A stretch of DNA of 64,000 nucleotides from Massariosphaeria phaeospora. Its lineage: Eukaryota > Ascomycota > Dothideomycetes > Pleosporales. Position 1 is the stretch's first letter. The number at the start of each line of letters is the position of its first letter. The stretch is taken from positions 291,641 to 355,640 of the forward strand of contig JAADJZ010000035.1 of NCBI GenBank assembly GCA_011032825.1, written 5' to 3'. Below the pieces are notes generated by a model, which worked only from the letters and a program-made list of their open reading frames with translations, had not been told where the DNA came from and did not search any database. Position numbers and translations under genes: made by a program. Below, one piece after another: positions 11,635-23,387 of this stretch.

Positions 11635-12921
11635 CTAAGCAAAGGTGGTTTTCTTGCCCTTCGACTCCACAATGGCGTGCGAAGCCCTCGGGGCATTCAT
11701 ATGCGCAGCCCCAGCCTTGATCGTCCTGGGATCGACTTTGCCTCTCGAATTCTGATAAGGCTTCTTCTCGAAAGCTGGTCGCTCCCGTTTGTCCTTTTTG
11801 TCCCCGGCAAAGTTCGAAACGCGGTCGGGGTGCACGCCCTCGGCCTCCTTGTCTTTCCCATAGCGCTTCTGGTAGCGGACTGTGGAGTCTTCGGCGAATT
11901 CGCAGCGCAAGTCGCGGCCAAACAGTCTGTTCACCAACCATTTCTTCTTCTTGCTCTTCTTCTTTGGGGCGGAGTCGGAGTCGGAGCCTGCCTTGTCGCT
12001 GTCTTTCCTGGGTCCGTCGTCTTTGAAGATGAAGCCTTTCACAGCTGACGTGGCAGACTCGATGTCCTCGTACGTGACCCACGCATAGCCTTTGCACTTG
12101 CCGGTATCTTCGAATGTCGCCATGTGTAGCATGGCGACGGGGCCACACTGCTCAAAGTGCGTCGTCAAGTCGTCTTTCGTGACATCGAAAGCTAGATTGC
12201 CAACGAAGATGCGCTTGTTCGGCGGTTTGCCCTCAACTGCGGCCTTGCCGTTCTTCGTCTCTTCCTCGGTCTTCGCTTTCTGCGGCCGACCCTCGAAGTT
12301 CCTCGCGTTCTTGATCAGCAGGGGCCGCCTATCGAGTTTCTGCTCCGTGAGCGCTATGGCGCTGTACATTGCCAGCTCGGTAGCGAAATCGACGTACGCA
12401 AAGCCCTGGTTCAGCGGCTTAGTAGTCCAATTCGCTGGCGGGGGTCTGGTCGGCGCGGGCATGTGCAGGCGGGTAATCTCGCTGTCTTTCATGTCGGCAT
12501 TGTCGATGATGAAGTTGCGGAGGGTGTCTTTTGTGGCGGACCACGGGAGGTTGCCGATCCATACCCCAAACTCTGAGCGTTTTCCGGCCTTGTTGTCCTC
12601 ATCATCTAGTGCGGGCTTCGCGGCAGAGGCTTCGGCGCCAGACGCAGTCGTAGAGGACGTAGGGGTGGTTTTCGCTTTCTTCGCTTTTCGAGCAGCCTTC
12701 TTCGACGCGGGCTCGGGGAGCTGGACGTCAATCTCGATTTCGTCGGGCAAGGCCTCTCGCTTGCGCTTTTTGGTAGCGGATTTGGGGTCCTCGGCTTCCT
12801 GCTCAACGGCCTCGACCTTGCTGGACTTTGATTTTTCTCTTTTTTCCTTCTTGTCCCGCTTTGCCGTTTTGTGGGCCCTGCGGGCTTCTTCCGCGGAGAG
12901 TGCGTCCTTTGTGTCGGACAT
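11635..12921 (-). CDS. nop13: Nucleolar RNA-binding protein Nop13 (two RRMs)
   Basis: Pre-ribosomal RNA-binding protein of the nucleolus, found in 90S/pre-60S particles in yeast. Single exon, 428 residues. Residues 1-117 are Lys/Glu-rich with several basic clusters (nucleolar targeting). RRM1 spans about 118-210 with RNP2 VWIGNL and RNP1 NQGFAYVDF, followed by the Nop13-typical LIKNARNFEGRP. RRM2 spans about 236-345 with RNP2 IFVGNL and RNP1 CKGYAWVTY. RRM2 is split near its last strand by a charged Lys/Ser/Asp insert (about 302-328). The tail has GVHPDRVSNF and KVDPRTIKAG. Divergent from the Nbr1 gene. Assignment rests on the order of RRMs and the FEGRP motif. Confidence 0.88.
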   Translation of the reverse strand: MSDTKDALSAEEARRAHKTAKRDKKEKREKSKSSKVEAVEQEAEDPKSATKKRKREALPDEIEIDVQLPEPASKKAARKAKKAKTTPTSSTTASGAEASAAKPALDDEDNKAGKRSEFGVWIGNLPWSATKDTLRNFIIDNADMKDSEITRLHMPAPTRPPPANWTTKPLNQGFAYVDFATELAMYSAIALTEQKLDRRPLLIKNARNFEGRPQKAKTEEETKNGKAAVEGKPPNKRIFVGNLAFDVTKDDLTTHFEQCGPVAMLHMATFEDTGKCKGYAWVTYEDIESATSAVKGFIFKDDGPRKDSDKAGSDSDSAPKKKSKKKKWLVNRLFGRDLRCEFAEDSTVRYQKRYGKDKEAEGVHPDRVSNFAGDKKDKRERPAFEKKPYQNSRGKVDPRTIKAGAAHMNAPRASHAIVESKGKKTTFA

Positions 12922-13875
12922 GATGGCGTGGGAGGACGGCGTAGAAATTCGGGCTTTCCTGAATTTCGAGAGAGAATTTTGGAGGGACGGTGCTTAGTCA
13001 TTGCGGCCTTGGCGCGGCCACCAATAATGAGGTGCCAGTCTGACCTGCTATTACCACTAACCACCATGTTGATGGGTCTGTCATGATCCACAGGACATCA
13101 GACCCGACATGGTCAAAAGCGTTCTAGAGGGGTGCATAATCCGATCACTGCTGGGTGTTATCTGGCAGTGAACCACCTGGTCCCAGCAGTCGTCCTGAGC
13201 CTCCGAGACGCCCTCGGGCTCGTTGAGAAGCATTAATTTCAGCATGTTCCAATCCGGTGTGCTGGCAGGTCGCACCAATACTGTGTGCTGACCGCCTGTT
13301 TGCTCGCATCCCGACGGTGGCTGCGTAACGCGGCGAGTGCGGCAGCGCGCGGCGCGTGACAACCTCTCTCGCATCGGGGAAATGGACCGCCGACGCCACG
13401 TGACTTGGAGCTGAACAGACCCAGACTCACCCAGCTGCGCTGCGCCGCCGCAACATAGCTGGACACGCACTCGCCGGCTGACGACGCTGCAGGTGCCTGT
13501 GCCTGGGCTGCCGACCACTAGGTACTACGCGCGACTGGTAGTGAGTCCCCGGGTGGCAGCGCGAGAGTCGAGACGCACGTTGCCCGGCTAGCCCCAGCCC
13601 GCGCCCCCCCGGTCGCGCCTGCTGCTGTGGTGTGGGTAACGGACCACGGTAGCTGCTGCCTGCGCGCTCCACTACGACCTCACTCACCTGCCCTCCTCCC
13701 CACACCACCCTCTCCCTCCGCATCCGCATCCCCATCCCCAACCATCACCTCCACCGTCCCCTCGCTCCATCTCGGAGCTCGTCCATCTGTCGCTAGTCGT
13801 GTCGACGAGCCTGTGCAGGCACCTTGCCCCTCCTTCTTCCCTACGTCACCTCGTCGGCCTCGCTCGTCGCCCACC
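12922..13875. promoter_or_regulatory. Divergent promoter of Nop13 and Nbr1 genes
   Basis: About 950 bp between the two start codons. The Nbr1 side is a long C/T-rich tract (about 13,660-13,860), typical of a fungal 5' leader, ending in a strong CCACCATGG start context. No gene-like frame on either strand. Confidence 0.5.
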
Positions 13876-16800
13876 ATGGCCACCAGCGTCCCTGTGACGC
13901 TCGACACGCTGATCGTGGTCAAGGTCCAGTTCCAGGGCGTCAACAAGAAGTACAAGATCCCGCTCCGTGATCTGGGAGCCCAGGTGTTTCCCGACAAGGT
14001 ACGTGACCTTCCGCGGCATCCTCGCACCCCCGTCAGCAGCCTGGCTCGCAGCCGGACGCTCGCGGTAGCTCTCCATATCCATCACGATCGGATGCTGACA
14101 TGGGCCCTCATTAGCTTCGAAGCCTCCTCGAGCTCAAGTCGGACGATGTGGTGGTATTCGAGCGATACTCTGACAGCGCCGGCTCCTACGTCACGCTGGA
14201 CTCCGACAAGCCCCAGGTGTACAAGACGCTCTTCCGAGCTGCGAAAGCGAAGCTGAAGCTCCGCCTGAAGGCCACGATTCTGGGACAAGAGGAGCCGGAA
14301 CCCACTCCCGCAGCGCCCTTGGAAGAGCTCACTCCCGCCCCGCCCGCTAGCTCGCTCCACCGTATGAGCACTGACACGCTGACCCCACAGGCCGTTGCGC
14401 AGGTCTCTCCGGTCATCGCGCACTCTCCAATGCCGCCTCCTACCGTGTCCACGTACAAGAAGCCCCAGGTTGAATCAGAGGAGGCGAGCCCCGTCTCGCC
14501 ACTGGCGAACAAAGCGGAAGTCGAGGACGAGGCTGAGGCTCCTGTGCCGCGGTCCTTCACGGCTCGAAAAGGTGCGTCACACATCCGTCCATAACACACA
14601 TTTACTGACTGTACCAGCCTTCTTCCACGGTCTCGCCAACGCTTCACGTAATACCGATCTCGCTTTCCGTCCGAAAGAGGTCGCGCCACAGTGCTCATGG
14701 GTCGTCTACTGCAACAGCTGCAACAAGCCCATGGATGACGCACACTTCCACTGCAGCATCTGCGATCACGGAGATTACGACCTGTGCCCGTCCTGCGTCG
14801 GCGCTGGCGTCCATTGTCCTGGCGCCGGCCACTGGATGGTCAAGCGCTCCGTCAAGAACGGCTGTGTTGTGAACAGCACCACGGAGCGCGTCGGTCCCAA
14901 GACGAAGCCTGAAACCGAGCAGGAGATGCCTGGAGCCTTTACTGACGAGAAGCAGCCTGTGGTGGTGGCAGAGCAAGAGGAGCCGACCCGAACTTGCAAC
15001 AGCTGCGTCAAGGGTAAGCCTCTCCAATTCCGTCTTTGGTTTCTCATCGCTCATACTCCCAGTTCTCCCGGAGAAAGAATTTGTGACCTGCATCGCATGT
15101 GAGGACTACGATCTCTGTTTAGAGTGCCACGTTAGCAACAAGCACGGCCATCACCCTGGCCATGCCTTCAAGGCTGCTACTCCCGAGACAGTTCTTCCTG
15201 CCCTGGCTGACTTCCTCTGTAATACTGGTCGTAACGTGCGCCATTCTGCCGTCTGCGACGGCTGCGAAAAGGTATGTAATCGCTGTCTGCGCAATTAAGC
15301 AGCTGCTAATCGACTCAGTTCATTTATGGTGTTCGCCACAAATGCCTGAACTGCCCTGACTGGGACTTCTGTTCTGAGTGCATCAAGAGCGCCAAGTTCA
15401 TCCATCCTCGCCACCGCTTTGTGCCCATCTACGAGCCCTTGGCTGAGCCCGCCACCGCCTCTGCGCGTCACTACGGCATCTACTGTGATGGTCCCCTTTG
15501 CAAGGACAAGGAGAGCCTTTCTTACATTGAGGGTGTTCGCTATAAGTGCGCTGTCTGTCATGACACCGACTTTTGCGCCAACTGCGAGGCTATGCCGAGC
15601 AACCGCCATAACCGCACTCATCCTCTCATCAAGTTCAAGATTCCTGTTCGCAGTGTCACTGTCACGACTTTGAACGAGGATAAGAATGGCCAAGCTCTGA
15701 CCAGGGTGGGTGACCGCGAGCCGGCTAGGAAATCAACTGCGACCGAGACCACGCCCGTTCCCTCCACCAATGCGGCAACTCAGGTGCAGACAATCCTGAA
15801 CATTAAGCCGACCGACCAACAGCAGCCCATGTCTTTCAAGGAGAAGATTGAGATCCGCGATCTTCTTGCAGGTACACCACAAGAGAGAATCCCCCTTGAA
15901 GATATGATGCCTACAGCTCCCGCTAAGCAAGTCAACCCCGTCAAAGCCGAGCCTGTTGCTGTTCCCAAAGCCCGATCAATCAACAACGAGGAGTTGGATG
16001 CCCACTTCGTCCGCGACACCATTGAGGATGGCACAAAGATCTGCGCCGGCCATCAATTCATCCAAGTTTGGACTATGCGCAATCCTGGCCCCAACACCTG
16101 GCCATCAGGTTGCAGTGTCCGCCACATTGGAGGCGACAACATGCTCAACCTTGACAATACTCAGCCGTTGAGCCAGAGCGAGCTTGCTGATGCGAGCGAG
16201 AGCAATGTTCTTGGCCGTTCTGTCGAACCAGGAGAGGAAAGGTCTTTCCGGGTTGTGATGAAGGCACCTCGGCGTGAGGGCACTGCCATCTCCTATTGGC
16301 GTCTCAAGAAGGCCGATGGCACTCCATTTGGCCACAGGCTCTGGTGTGATATTCAGGTTGTTGCGCCCTTCACTCCCGCACCCGCTCCAATGCCTGCCCC
16401 AGCTTCTGCCGAGCTTGCTGAGACTCCTGCTTTGACTTCGAGCGCACCTCGCCTAAATACTTATGATTACCGCATGTCCTGCGCCCTCTTCGAATCTCGT
16501 AAGAGGGCATCGGCACTCCGTCGTCGAGTCGAGAACGCCAAGGGCGAAGATGTCGAGCGTACCGCTCGTCTGCAGGAGGAAGCTATTGAAAGGCTTAGGA
16601 AGATGAGGGTCCAATTCGGCGAGAAGGAGAAGGAGGATCAAGGCCGACTCCTTGAGAAGATGGAGCGTGAAAAGACGGCCCGTATTCAGAAGCTTCGCAA
16701 GGCAGCTATTGAGCGTCTGCTAGATAGTCGACGAAAGGAACAAGACGCCACCCTTGCTGCACTGCAGCAGCAGAAAGTCGAGATGGAGGCGTCAGCAGTG

Positions 16801-17118
16801 CCCGTCAAACAAGAAACTGCCGAACTTCCCGTCGAGGAGAAGCCAGTCGAGCCTCAAACCCAGCCTCAGGGATCTGGGATGATCTTCCCGCAGCTCGACA
16901 AGGAGTCTCCAGCCTCGAGCACGCATGAGGCCATCATCGCGCAGCCAGAGTCTCCCAAGTCCGATACCACCATCCCTGCCACTGCCTCCGAGCAGTCTGA
17001 TGAGGAATTCTTCGAGGATGCTGAGAGCGTTGAAATTCGCTCCATGTCCAGCGATGATGGCTTCATGACTGACGAGGAATACGACATTCTCGATGCCAGT
17101 GATGAAGAGATGCCTTGA
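13876..17118 (+). CDS. nbr1: Nbr1-type selective autophagy receptor (4 ZZ + FW)
   Basis: Cargo receptor linking ubiquitinated or specific cargo to Atg8 on autophagosomal membranes. Exons 13876-13998, 14115-14571, 14618-15013, 15063-15271 and 15319-17118 give 994 residues; each join restores a domain. Residues 1-110 resemble a PB1 domain. Four ZZ fingers follow at about 222-272, 315-365, 385-435 and 444-500, each with paired CxxC and closing His (e.g. CNSCNK, CIACEDYDLC, CDGCEK, CAVCHDTDFC). The FW/NBR1 domain spans about 617-737 (QVWTMRNPGPNTWP, YWRLKKADGTPFGHRLWCDI). Residues about 782-885 form a charged coiled coil. The acidic C-terminus contains YDIL at 983-986 preceded by Asp/Glu, a good Atg8-interacting motif. 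Fungal Nbr1 proteins have 3-4 ZZ domains and FW, as here. Confidence 0.92.
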
Positions 17119-17878
17119 TCATGCAAAGACACCAGTGAAGCGTCATGAACAAAAGAGGTCATTGGCATCTGATATCGCTGCCTCTACAACCCGACGGAAA
17201 TGGTGCGTTTTTCAAAGGGTGTTTGTCGGATTTCACACTGTGTTCGATTGTCTCCTGCGGGTAATGGGTTTCAGGGCTTGGGTAAACTCTACTATAGGAC
17301 GGCAACACGCTCTCTACGGTGGGTGCGGGTGCATCTACGACATACACTCTCTCAAATTTTGGATCAGAACCAGGTGCTGGAAGGCGCATTTCGACTTGGC
17401 GACCCCTTCTCAAAACCAGCCTAAGCAGGAGGGGGCGTCGCATGGTTTCCTATTTCCTTAAATTGTGGTTGATAGGTCTGTGCAATGAGAATGTGATTTC
17501 CTAATAAGTCATGGTTATCCTGCTGTGCAAGTGTACTCCACGTCTTACTGCTTGTCTTCCATATGCCTTCCTCTACGGGACGCACGCCACTTCCTGGTGC
17601 CAGATGGTGAGTATATATACAATTTTGAGCTACGGTAGGTGCTGTCGGTCTAGTTGCCTATCAGTTACCGCTGGTGCTCTTTTTCCATATCAGTGCTCTC
17701 CTAACATCCCACCTACCTAAAGCCTGATTGACTCCATTCTCCCTCTTTTACAGTATTCTTTAGGAGCAGAACCGAGCCGAACCTAGCGATACCTCCTCGA
17801 CCGCGTGGGCCTCTTGTTGTATCTTGAACCACAGCAACCCAAGGAAAAACGGGACAGAGCAAGCCCTTGGATCCAGCC
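17119..17878. other. Intergenic region between Nbr1 and protease genes
   Basis: About 760 bp with a lower-GC middle. It holds presumptive 3' UTR of the Nbr1 gene and the promoter of the aspartic protease. No protein-like frame or structured RNA recognised. Confidence 0.5.
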
Positions 17879-19368
17879 ATGGGCGGACTCAGGAGAATCA
17901 ACGTCATCCCTAACCCCAAATATGAACGAGCGGGTATGCGGAGTTACGCTAGTTTGTTGAAGAAATGTAAGTGCCCTCTGTCTTCATCATCCCGAGCGAG
18001 CGAGCCGTATTGACACTTTCTCCTTCAGATGACTTCACTCCCACAACCGAGGGTCCTTTTCAGAAGATCGATCAGACGGCCAAAACCGTGCAGAACCTTT
18101 TCCGTCCCCCCAAAAGGCGCAGCACAAACATGGTCTTGACCAAGGTTTCGGATGACGGAAAGCCTGGCGCAATCAAGGCTGAAGATCAACAAAACGACTC
18201 CCTGTATCTCTGCCCTGTTGAGATTGGCACACCGCCCCAGACAATGAATCTGGATTTCGATACTGGATCAAGTGATCTCTGGGTATGCAACAACAGCATT
18301 AAGAATGGACGTACAGGAAGCGCGCAAATGCTAATTAATTTCTAGGTCTGGTCCACCGAGCTCGACAGAGCTGCCATAATCGCTGGGTCCTCAAAACACC
18401 AAATCTTCAACCCCAAAAAGTCCACCACGTACAAGAAAGTCGCCGGCGCAACCTGGAAAATCAGATACGGCGATGGCTCCACCGCATCCGGCATCGTCGG
18501 AACCGACAACGTCACCCTCGGTGGCCTCTGCGTCGAGAACCAAGCCATCGAACTCGCCTCCTCCCTCTCTTCGCAATTCACTAAAGGCGCCGGCGACGGC
18601 CTACTTGGTCTCGGATTCGGCAAGATCAACACTGTAAAGCCCAAATCCGTCGCCACCCCCGTAGAGAACATGATACTACAGAGTGATATCCCCAAGGACA
18701 AGGAACTGTTCACGTGCTATTTGGGCAGCTGGCGCGACAAAAACGAGGCTGACAAAGGCGAGTCGTTCTTTACCTTCGGGTACATTGACAACGAAGTGAT
18801 TCAACGCTGCGGAGGGAGCAGGCCGCACTACGTCCCCATCGACACGAGCAACGGCTTCTGGCAGTTTGAATCCGAATCCGCGACTGTGAACGGCAAGTTC
18901 CTAGTGCGGCCCGACAATACCGCTATTGCGGATACCGGAACGACACTGGCTCTCGTCTCCGATGCGCTGTGCAAGGAGATCTACGACGCCATCCCCAACG
19001 CAAAATTCGACCCTAAGCAGCAGGGCTGGGTCTATCCTCTTGATACTCCCCTGGACCAATTACCGAAGGTTACGATTGCAGTCGGGGGCCGGCAATTTGA
19101 AATTCAGAAGGAGGACCTCGGGTTTGCGAGGTGCGGGGGTGGGATACAGTATGGGGGCATTCAGTCGAGGGGCGATTCGAAGTTCGATATCTTGGGGGAT
19201 GTGTGGTTGAAAGGTGCGTTGAAAACAACTGACAGATGGCTGGGCTGTCGTTTGAGAAGTTGATGCTAACCATAAACAGGCATCTACGCGATTTTCGATC
19301 AAGGGAATCAGAGGTTTGGCGTGGTGCAGAGGGTGGAGGCAGAGCAGAATGTTTCGGCGCCGATGTGA
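17879..19368 (+). CDS. Pepsin-family (A1) aspartic protease without visible signal peptide
   Basis: Endopeptidase of the aspergillopepsin/penicillopepsin type. Exons 17879-17966, 18029-18282, 18346-19213 and 19280-19368 give 432 residues; introns of 62-66 bp, the last two with GCTAAT/GCTAAC branches. Both catalytic loops are intact: D107 in FDTGSSDLW and D310 in ADTGTTLAL. Other landmarks are YGDGSTASG (flap), [11 protein letters not shown] and DILGDVWLK. The N-terminus ([19 protein letters not shown]) is basic and has no hydrophobic core, unlike secreted relatives, while a propeptide-like segment ([17 protein letters not shown]) is present. Either an upstream signal exon was missed or it is a non-classically targeted member; I saw no candidate exon upstream. 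Activity is likely; localisation is open. Confidence 0.88.
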
Positions 19369-19778
19369 TCATGTCTGACATGAATGGGCTCGTTCATATT
19401 GGAGGGTAGTTTGAGGTGGTATACTCCTAGCTTGCTTTGTTTCTCTCTTTCATAGGTATTCCTCCTATTGTCATCCTATCCTAAGAGAATTCTATGTGTT
19501 TTATAACGTCGGGCGTGTGGCTCTGGATCTAAACCGAAAGGTAACCCGATTCAGTACCGTCTGGTATCTTGTTAACAAATCCATAGGACAATGTCACGTT
19601 GTGATCGAGGCATTATCTCTGTAGTCTTTCAGCATTGTCTCACACGCCAGACAAAGCGTAACTCTAGCGAACCTGAGAATGCAGACAAATAACCAGGCCA
19701 GAATAGAGCAGAACCACACCAGATTAAGCCATTGTTGGGTAATACAAAATCGTCAAAGTCGCATACTCCATCGACTAG
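19369..19778. other. Intergenic region, no feature recognised
   Basis: Presumptive 3' UTR of the protease gene followed by mixed sequence. Nothing protein-like. Confidence 0.45.
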
Positions 19779-20060
19779 GCTTCTGCGCCCGCCCTTTCCA
19801 GACTTCCGGGACTAGAGCTCACGCGCACGCGGCCGCAGCCGCCGAAGCTGACGCTCGAGGAGTGCGAGGCGGGGTTGTCGGCCAAGGTCGATTCCGAGCA
19901 GGCGATGAAGGGGAATATGTGTCAGGGGAAGGGCGATAAGGGCGAGGTCGAGATGAAGATTACAGGGTGGGAAGATGTGAAGGTAGACGCGGCGGGGAAC
20001 ACGACATTTAGGGCTGCTTTTGATCCGACGGTGGCGTTGCTAATACCGCCGACGGCGTAG
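19779..20060 (+). pseudogene. Orphan exon or gene remnant, unknown product
   Basis: An open frame follows an acceptor-like CTAG at 19,775-19,778 and runs about 93 codons to TAG at 20,058. It is locally GC-rich and reads KLTLEECEAGLSAKV, then KGDKGEVEMKITGWEDVKV and ends LLIPPTA. No ATG suits a complete gene, and I found no convincing upstream exon. It may be the last exon of a small gene or a decayed fragment. I do not recognise the family. Confidence 0.3.
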
Positions 20061-20425
20061 GGAGGATTGAGAGGAGGGCTTTGGAGGTTTATGGAATGAT
20101 GATGAAGTTTCGAGCTTTACACCTAAGCCCCAGTTGCAGCCGTGATCAGATGTACGTATAGTTTCCACCTTCCACTAACAACGCTCCAACGTTATGCCAT
20201 CTAGCGACTCTGTTTGCTGGACGGAATAATTTAGGAGCGTGGCCTTTGCCCCACACAACCCTTGCGAACACTCGTTCGGCTCTCCGCAGTTGCCTAAAGC
20301 GGAAGCTCCGCACCCTCCGTAACCAAAACGAAGTCACTCAACGAAGAAGTTTAAAGATGAGGCAGTGGCCGCTCAACTAAATATTTATCTCGAACAGATT
20401 CCCTCTCTTCGCTGTAAAGTTGAAG
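20061..20425. promoter_or_regulatory. Upstream region of the GH5 gene
   Basis: About 365 bp. An AT-rich TAAATATTTAT lies about 50 bp before the ATG at 20,426 and could serve as core promoter element. A GCCCCAG near 20,126 resembles the reverse of a carbon-repressor (CreA-type) site, but one match is weak evidence. Confidence 0.35.
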
Positions 20426-22019
20426 ATGTTTACCCCGCTACTCCCGCTCTTTGCCGCCTCTCTGGCTTTGGGCACTGCTGTACCAAAATGGAAAGGTAGC
20501 CATGACCACAACAGTAGCCATGCTATCGATCCCAATGACTTTATATACGTCAACGGGCTTCGTCTCAAAGACTCCAGAGGACTCCACTACTTGACTGGGC
20601 TGAACTATTGGTCATGTATGAACATCGCCGCGGACGCGTCACAGGGCGGCAACTATTCCCGGCTCATCACCGAGCTTGACCAGATGGCCGCGAAGGGTGT
20701 GAATCACCTCCGTATTATGTCTTCATCGGAAGGAGCACCGACACCTCAGCCGTTTAGGATGAACCCGCCATTGTTGGAAGCTCCTGGGAAGTACAATGAG
20801 AAGGTGTTCGAGGGGCTGGACATTTGCCTGGATGAGATGTCCAAGCGAGGGATGCGTGCAACCATGACTCTGAGCAACGAATGGTACACGGCCCTTTTCC
20901 AACATGTTTCAGGTAGACTGATAACGTGTGAACTAGGCAATGGTCGGGAGGCTTCGCACAATTCGTGAGCTGGGCAAACAACAACGAGCCAATACCCTAC
21001 CCTTCATCCTGGAACATGAGCGCACCACCGCAACGCGAAGTCCCACGGACCGGATGGGGAAACTACACGACCGAGGGTATAGACGCACGCCCCTACAACG
21101 AGTTCACAGAGTTCGCCAATTTGATCTACAACAACACGCAACCGGAGCAATGGTACAAAGACCACATCAAGACAGTCATGTCTCGCAAGAACACAGCGAA
21201 CGGACGTTTGTACACCGAAGACGCTACGATCATGACTTGGCAGCTTGCAAACGAACCGCAGGCCCAGGCCGCGCTCGGTTACGAAGGACCTTACGGGCTC
21301 TATCTAACGCCCAACCCGGACGACCTGCTCTTCCCATGGGTGGAGTGCATCTCCGCCTACATCCGCTCCCTGGCGCCCAAACAGCTGATCAGCGTCGGAC
21401 TAGAGAGCAAGCAAGGAGAGTGGTACTTCAAGAGGGTGCACAACCTCTCAACAGTGGACTACGCAACTACGCATTGCTGGGTCCAGAACTGGGGCATCTA
21501 CGACATGTACAACTCGAGCGAAGCCGGTCTGCACGAGGCGCAGGAGTTTGCCAAAGCCTTCGTGCGGAACTCGAGTCAGTGGGCAGTGGACATCGGCAAG
21601 CCCTTGTTCTTGGAGGAGTTCGGCATGGCGAGGGATAACTGGGAGAATCGGGATAAGGAGTATCCGTACCTGAGCAGTGCAGGAACCACGCACAAGGATG
21701 CGTACTTTGAGGTACATCTCACCAAAAGCTAAGATCGCGATACTGGCTAATGCAAACCTAGACGATCATCGGGGCGGCCATGGATAGCTTCAAGCGAGGC
21801 GGCGCTTATGTCGGCACCTGTCCGTGGGCGTATGGCGGTATCTGGAGGCCCGAGACGCAATACGTCAACGACTTTGGCATGGTCTGGGCCGGAGACCCGC
21901 CCCACGAGAGCCCGGGCTGGTATGATCTGTACGACACTGACGAGGCGATGAATATTGTGGCGCGGCAGCAGAGAGATATTGCGGCTTGGATAGGAAAGCA
22001 CAGACACCGGGGCATGTGA
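20426..22019 (+). CDS. Secreted GH5 endo-beta-1,4-mannanase
   Basis: Retaining glycoside hydrolase that cleaves beta-1,4-mannan in plant cell walls; secreted. Exons 20426-20883, 20937-21711 and 21762-22019 give 496 residues; introns of 53 and 50 bp with CTGATAAC and GGCTAATG branches. Residues 1-19 are a signal peptide (PLLPLFAASLALG). Catalytic residues are visible: acid/base E259 in WQLANEP and nucleophile E380 in LFLEEFG. GH5_7 landmarks include YVNGLRL, GLNYWSCMN, LSNEWQWSGGF, THCWVQNW and FKRGGAYVGTCPWAYGG. Several Asn-x-Ser/Thr sites lie along the chain. It is the last gene before the AT-rich transposon block, whose first element starts 267 bp after the stop. A different GH5 specificity is possible but mannanase is the best fit. 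Confidence 0.92.
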
Positions 22020-22285
22020 AGAGACTCTAAGCAAGTGGGGTAGTCTGGCCTAACTATATAAGTGGATGCATGCATCATGGAGAACAAGCTTATCGGTTTC
22101 TTATATCCAAATCGGGATGGATCAAATGTAGTAACATGTCTAACGCATACTAGTAGCCCGTTCGCCAACTTCCAAGACATAGACGAGTAGATCTCAGTTG
22201 TAGTCTACGCAATAGAGCAGATTAAAACATTCTCTAACGCTAGATTTATCTTAGGTCTAAGCTAAATATTAATATATAATATATA

Positions 22286-23217
22286 ACGTAAACTACTAGT
22301 AACCTAGCCAAACTAGTAACCTGGCTAAAATTTCTTAGCACTAAATCCTTAGGTTCAAAGCTTAATAACGTTACTAATAGTAGAGCTATTTAGATAGTTT
22401 TTACACCGTTTTAAAGCTTTACTCTAGCACTTTTAGACTAACTAAAAATTGCCTAAATAGGACTAGTATAGCTAGAGTTATTAAGAGTTAAGTATAAAGA
22501 AACTCGCTTAGCTTCTAAACTCTACTTCTAGTACTAGACTACTATAATAAATAGTAATACTCTCTAGTATTCTTTTTTATAGTTATTATTAAGTATTTAT
22601 AAAGATTTTATAGCGTGCAGCCTAGAATTAAAGCTAGTAAATAGAGTTAGATTCTACATACAAAGTTAAGTAGTTGAGAGTAGTATTATTATTTATAACA
22701 ATAAGTATTTATTACTTTTCAAACTTAATATAGCTATAGTAGACTATAAACTAGATTACCTATTAGCTATATAGTAGATTATATAAGCTATATATAAATA
22801 TTTTTACTTGGAAAGTATAGAAGTATTAGTAACTTTCTAACTTTTCTACTAGGTGTAATTCTAGGCTGCACGCTATAAAATCTTTATAAATACTTAATAA
22901 CAACTATAAAAAAGAATACTAGAGAGTATTACTATTTATTATAGTAGTCTAGTACTAGAAGTAGAGTTTAGAAGCTAAGCGAGTTTCTTTATACTTAACT
23001 CTTAATAACTCTAGCTATACTAGTCCTATTTAGGCAATTTTTAGTTAGTCTGAAAGTGCTAGAGTAAAGCTTTAAAACGGTGTAAAAACTATCTAAATAG
23101 CTCTACTATTAGTAACGTTATTAAGCTTTGAACCTAAGAATTTAGTGCCAAGAAATTTTGGCCGAGTTACTAGTTTGGCCGGGTTACTAGTTTGGCCGGG
23201 TTACTAGTAGTTTACGT
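22286..23217. mobile_element. Foldback element A (932 bp), TA duplication
   Basis: Starts with ACGTAAACTACTAGTAACC and ends with its inverse, flanked by TA on both sides (22,284 and 23,218). The two arms are inverted repeats of roughly 370 bp around an AT-rich core. The right arm has one more copy of a short unit containing GGCCGGGTTACTAGTTT than the left. No transposase. The outermost sequence equals that of the pogo element at 32,538-41,567, so it is probably a non-autonomous relative. Confidence 0.8.
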
Positions 23218-23387
23218 TATTAACAATTTATAAAAATACTTTTAAAGCTCTAGTACTACAACGCCTTGCGCACTAATAAAAAGTAGAAATAAATACTATA
23301 AAGAGTATAGATATTAGATATCTCTTAAAAAAAAAAGTTTAGAATAAGTTTTTAGTAGAATTTTATATATAAGCTATAATTAACGTA

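Noticed and set aside
12092..12997. 301-codon plus-strand open frame opposite Nop13
   Set aside because: Antisense shadow; the minus strand has two complete RRMs, the plus translation has none.
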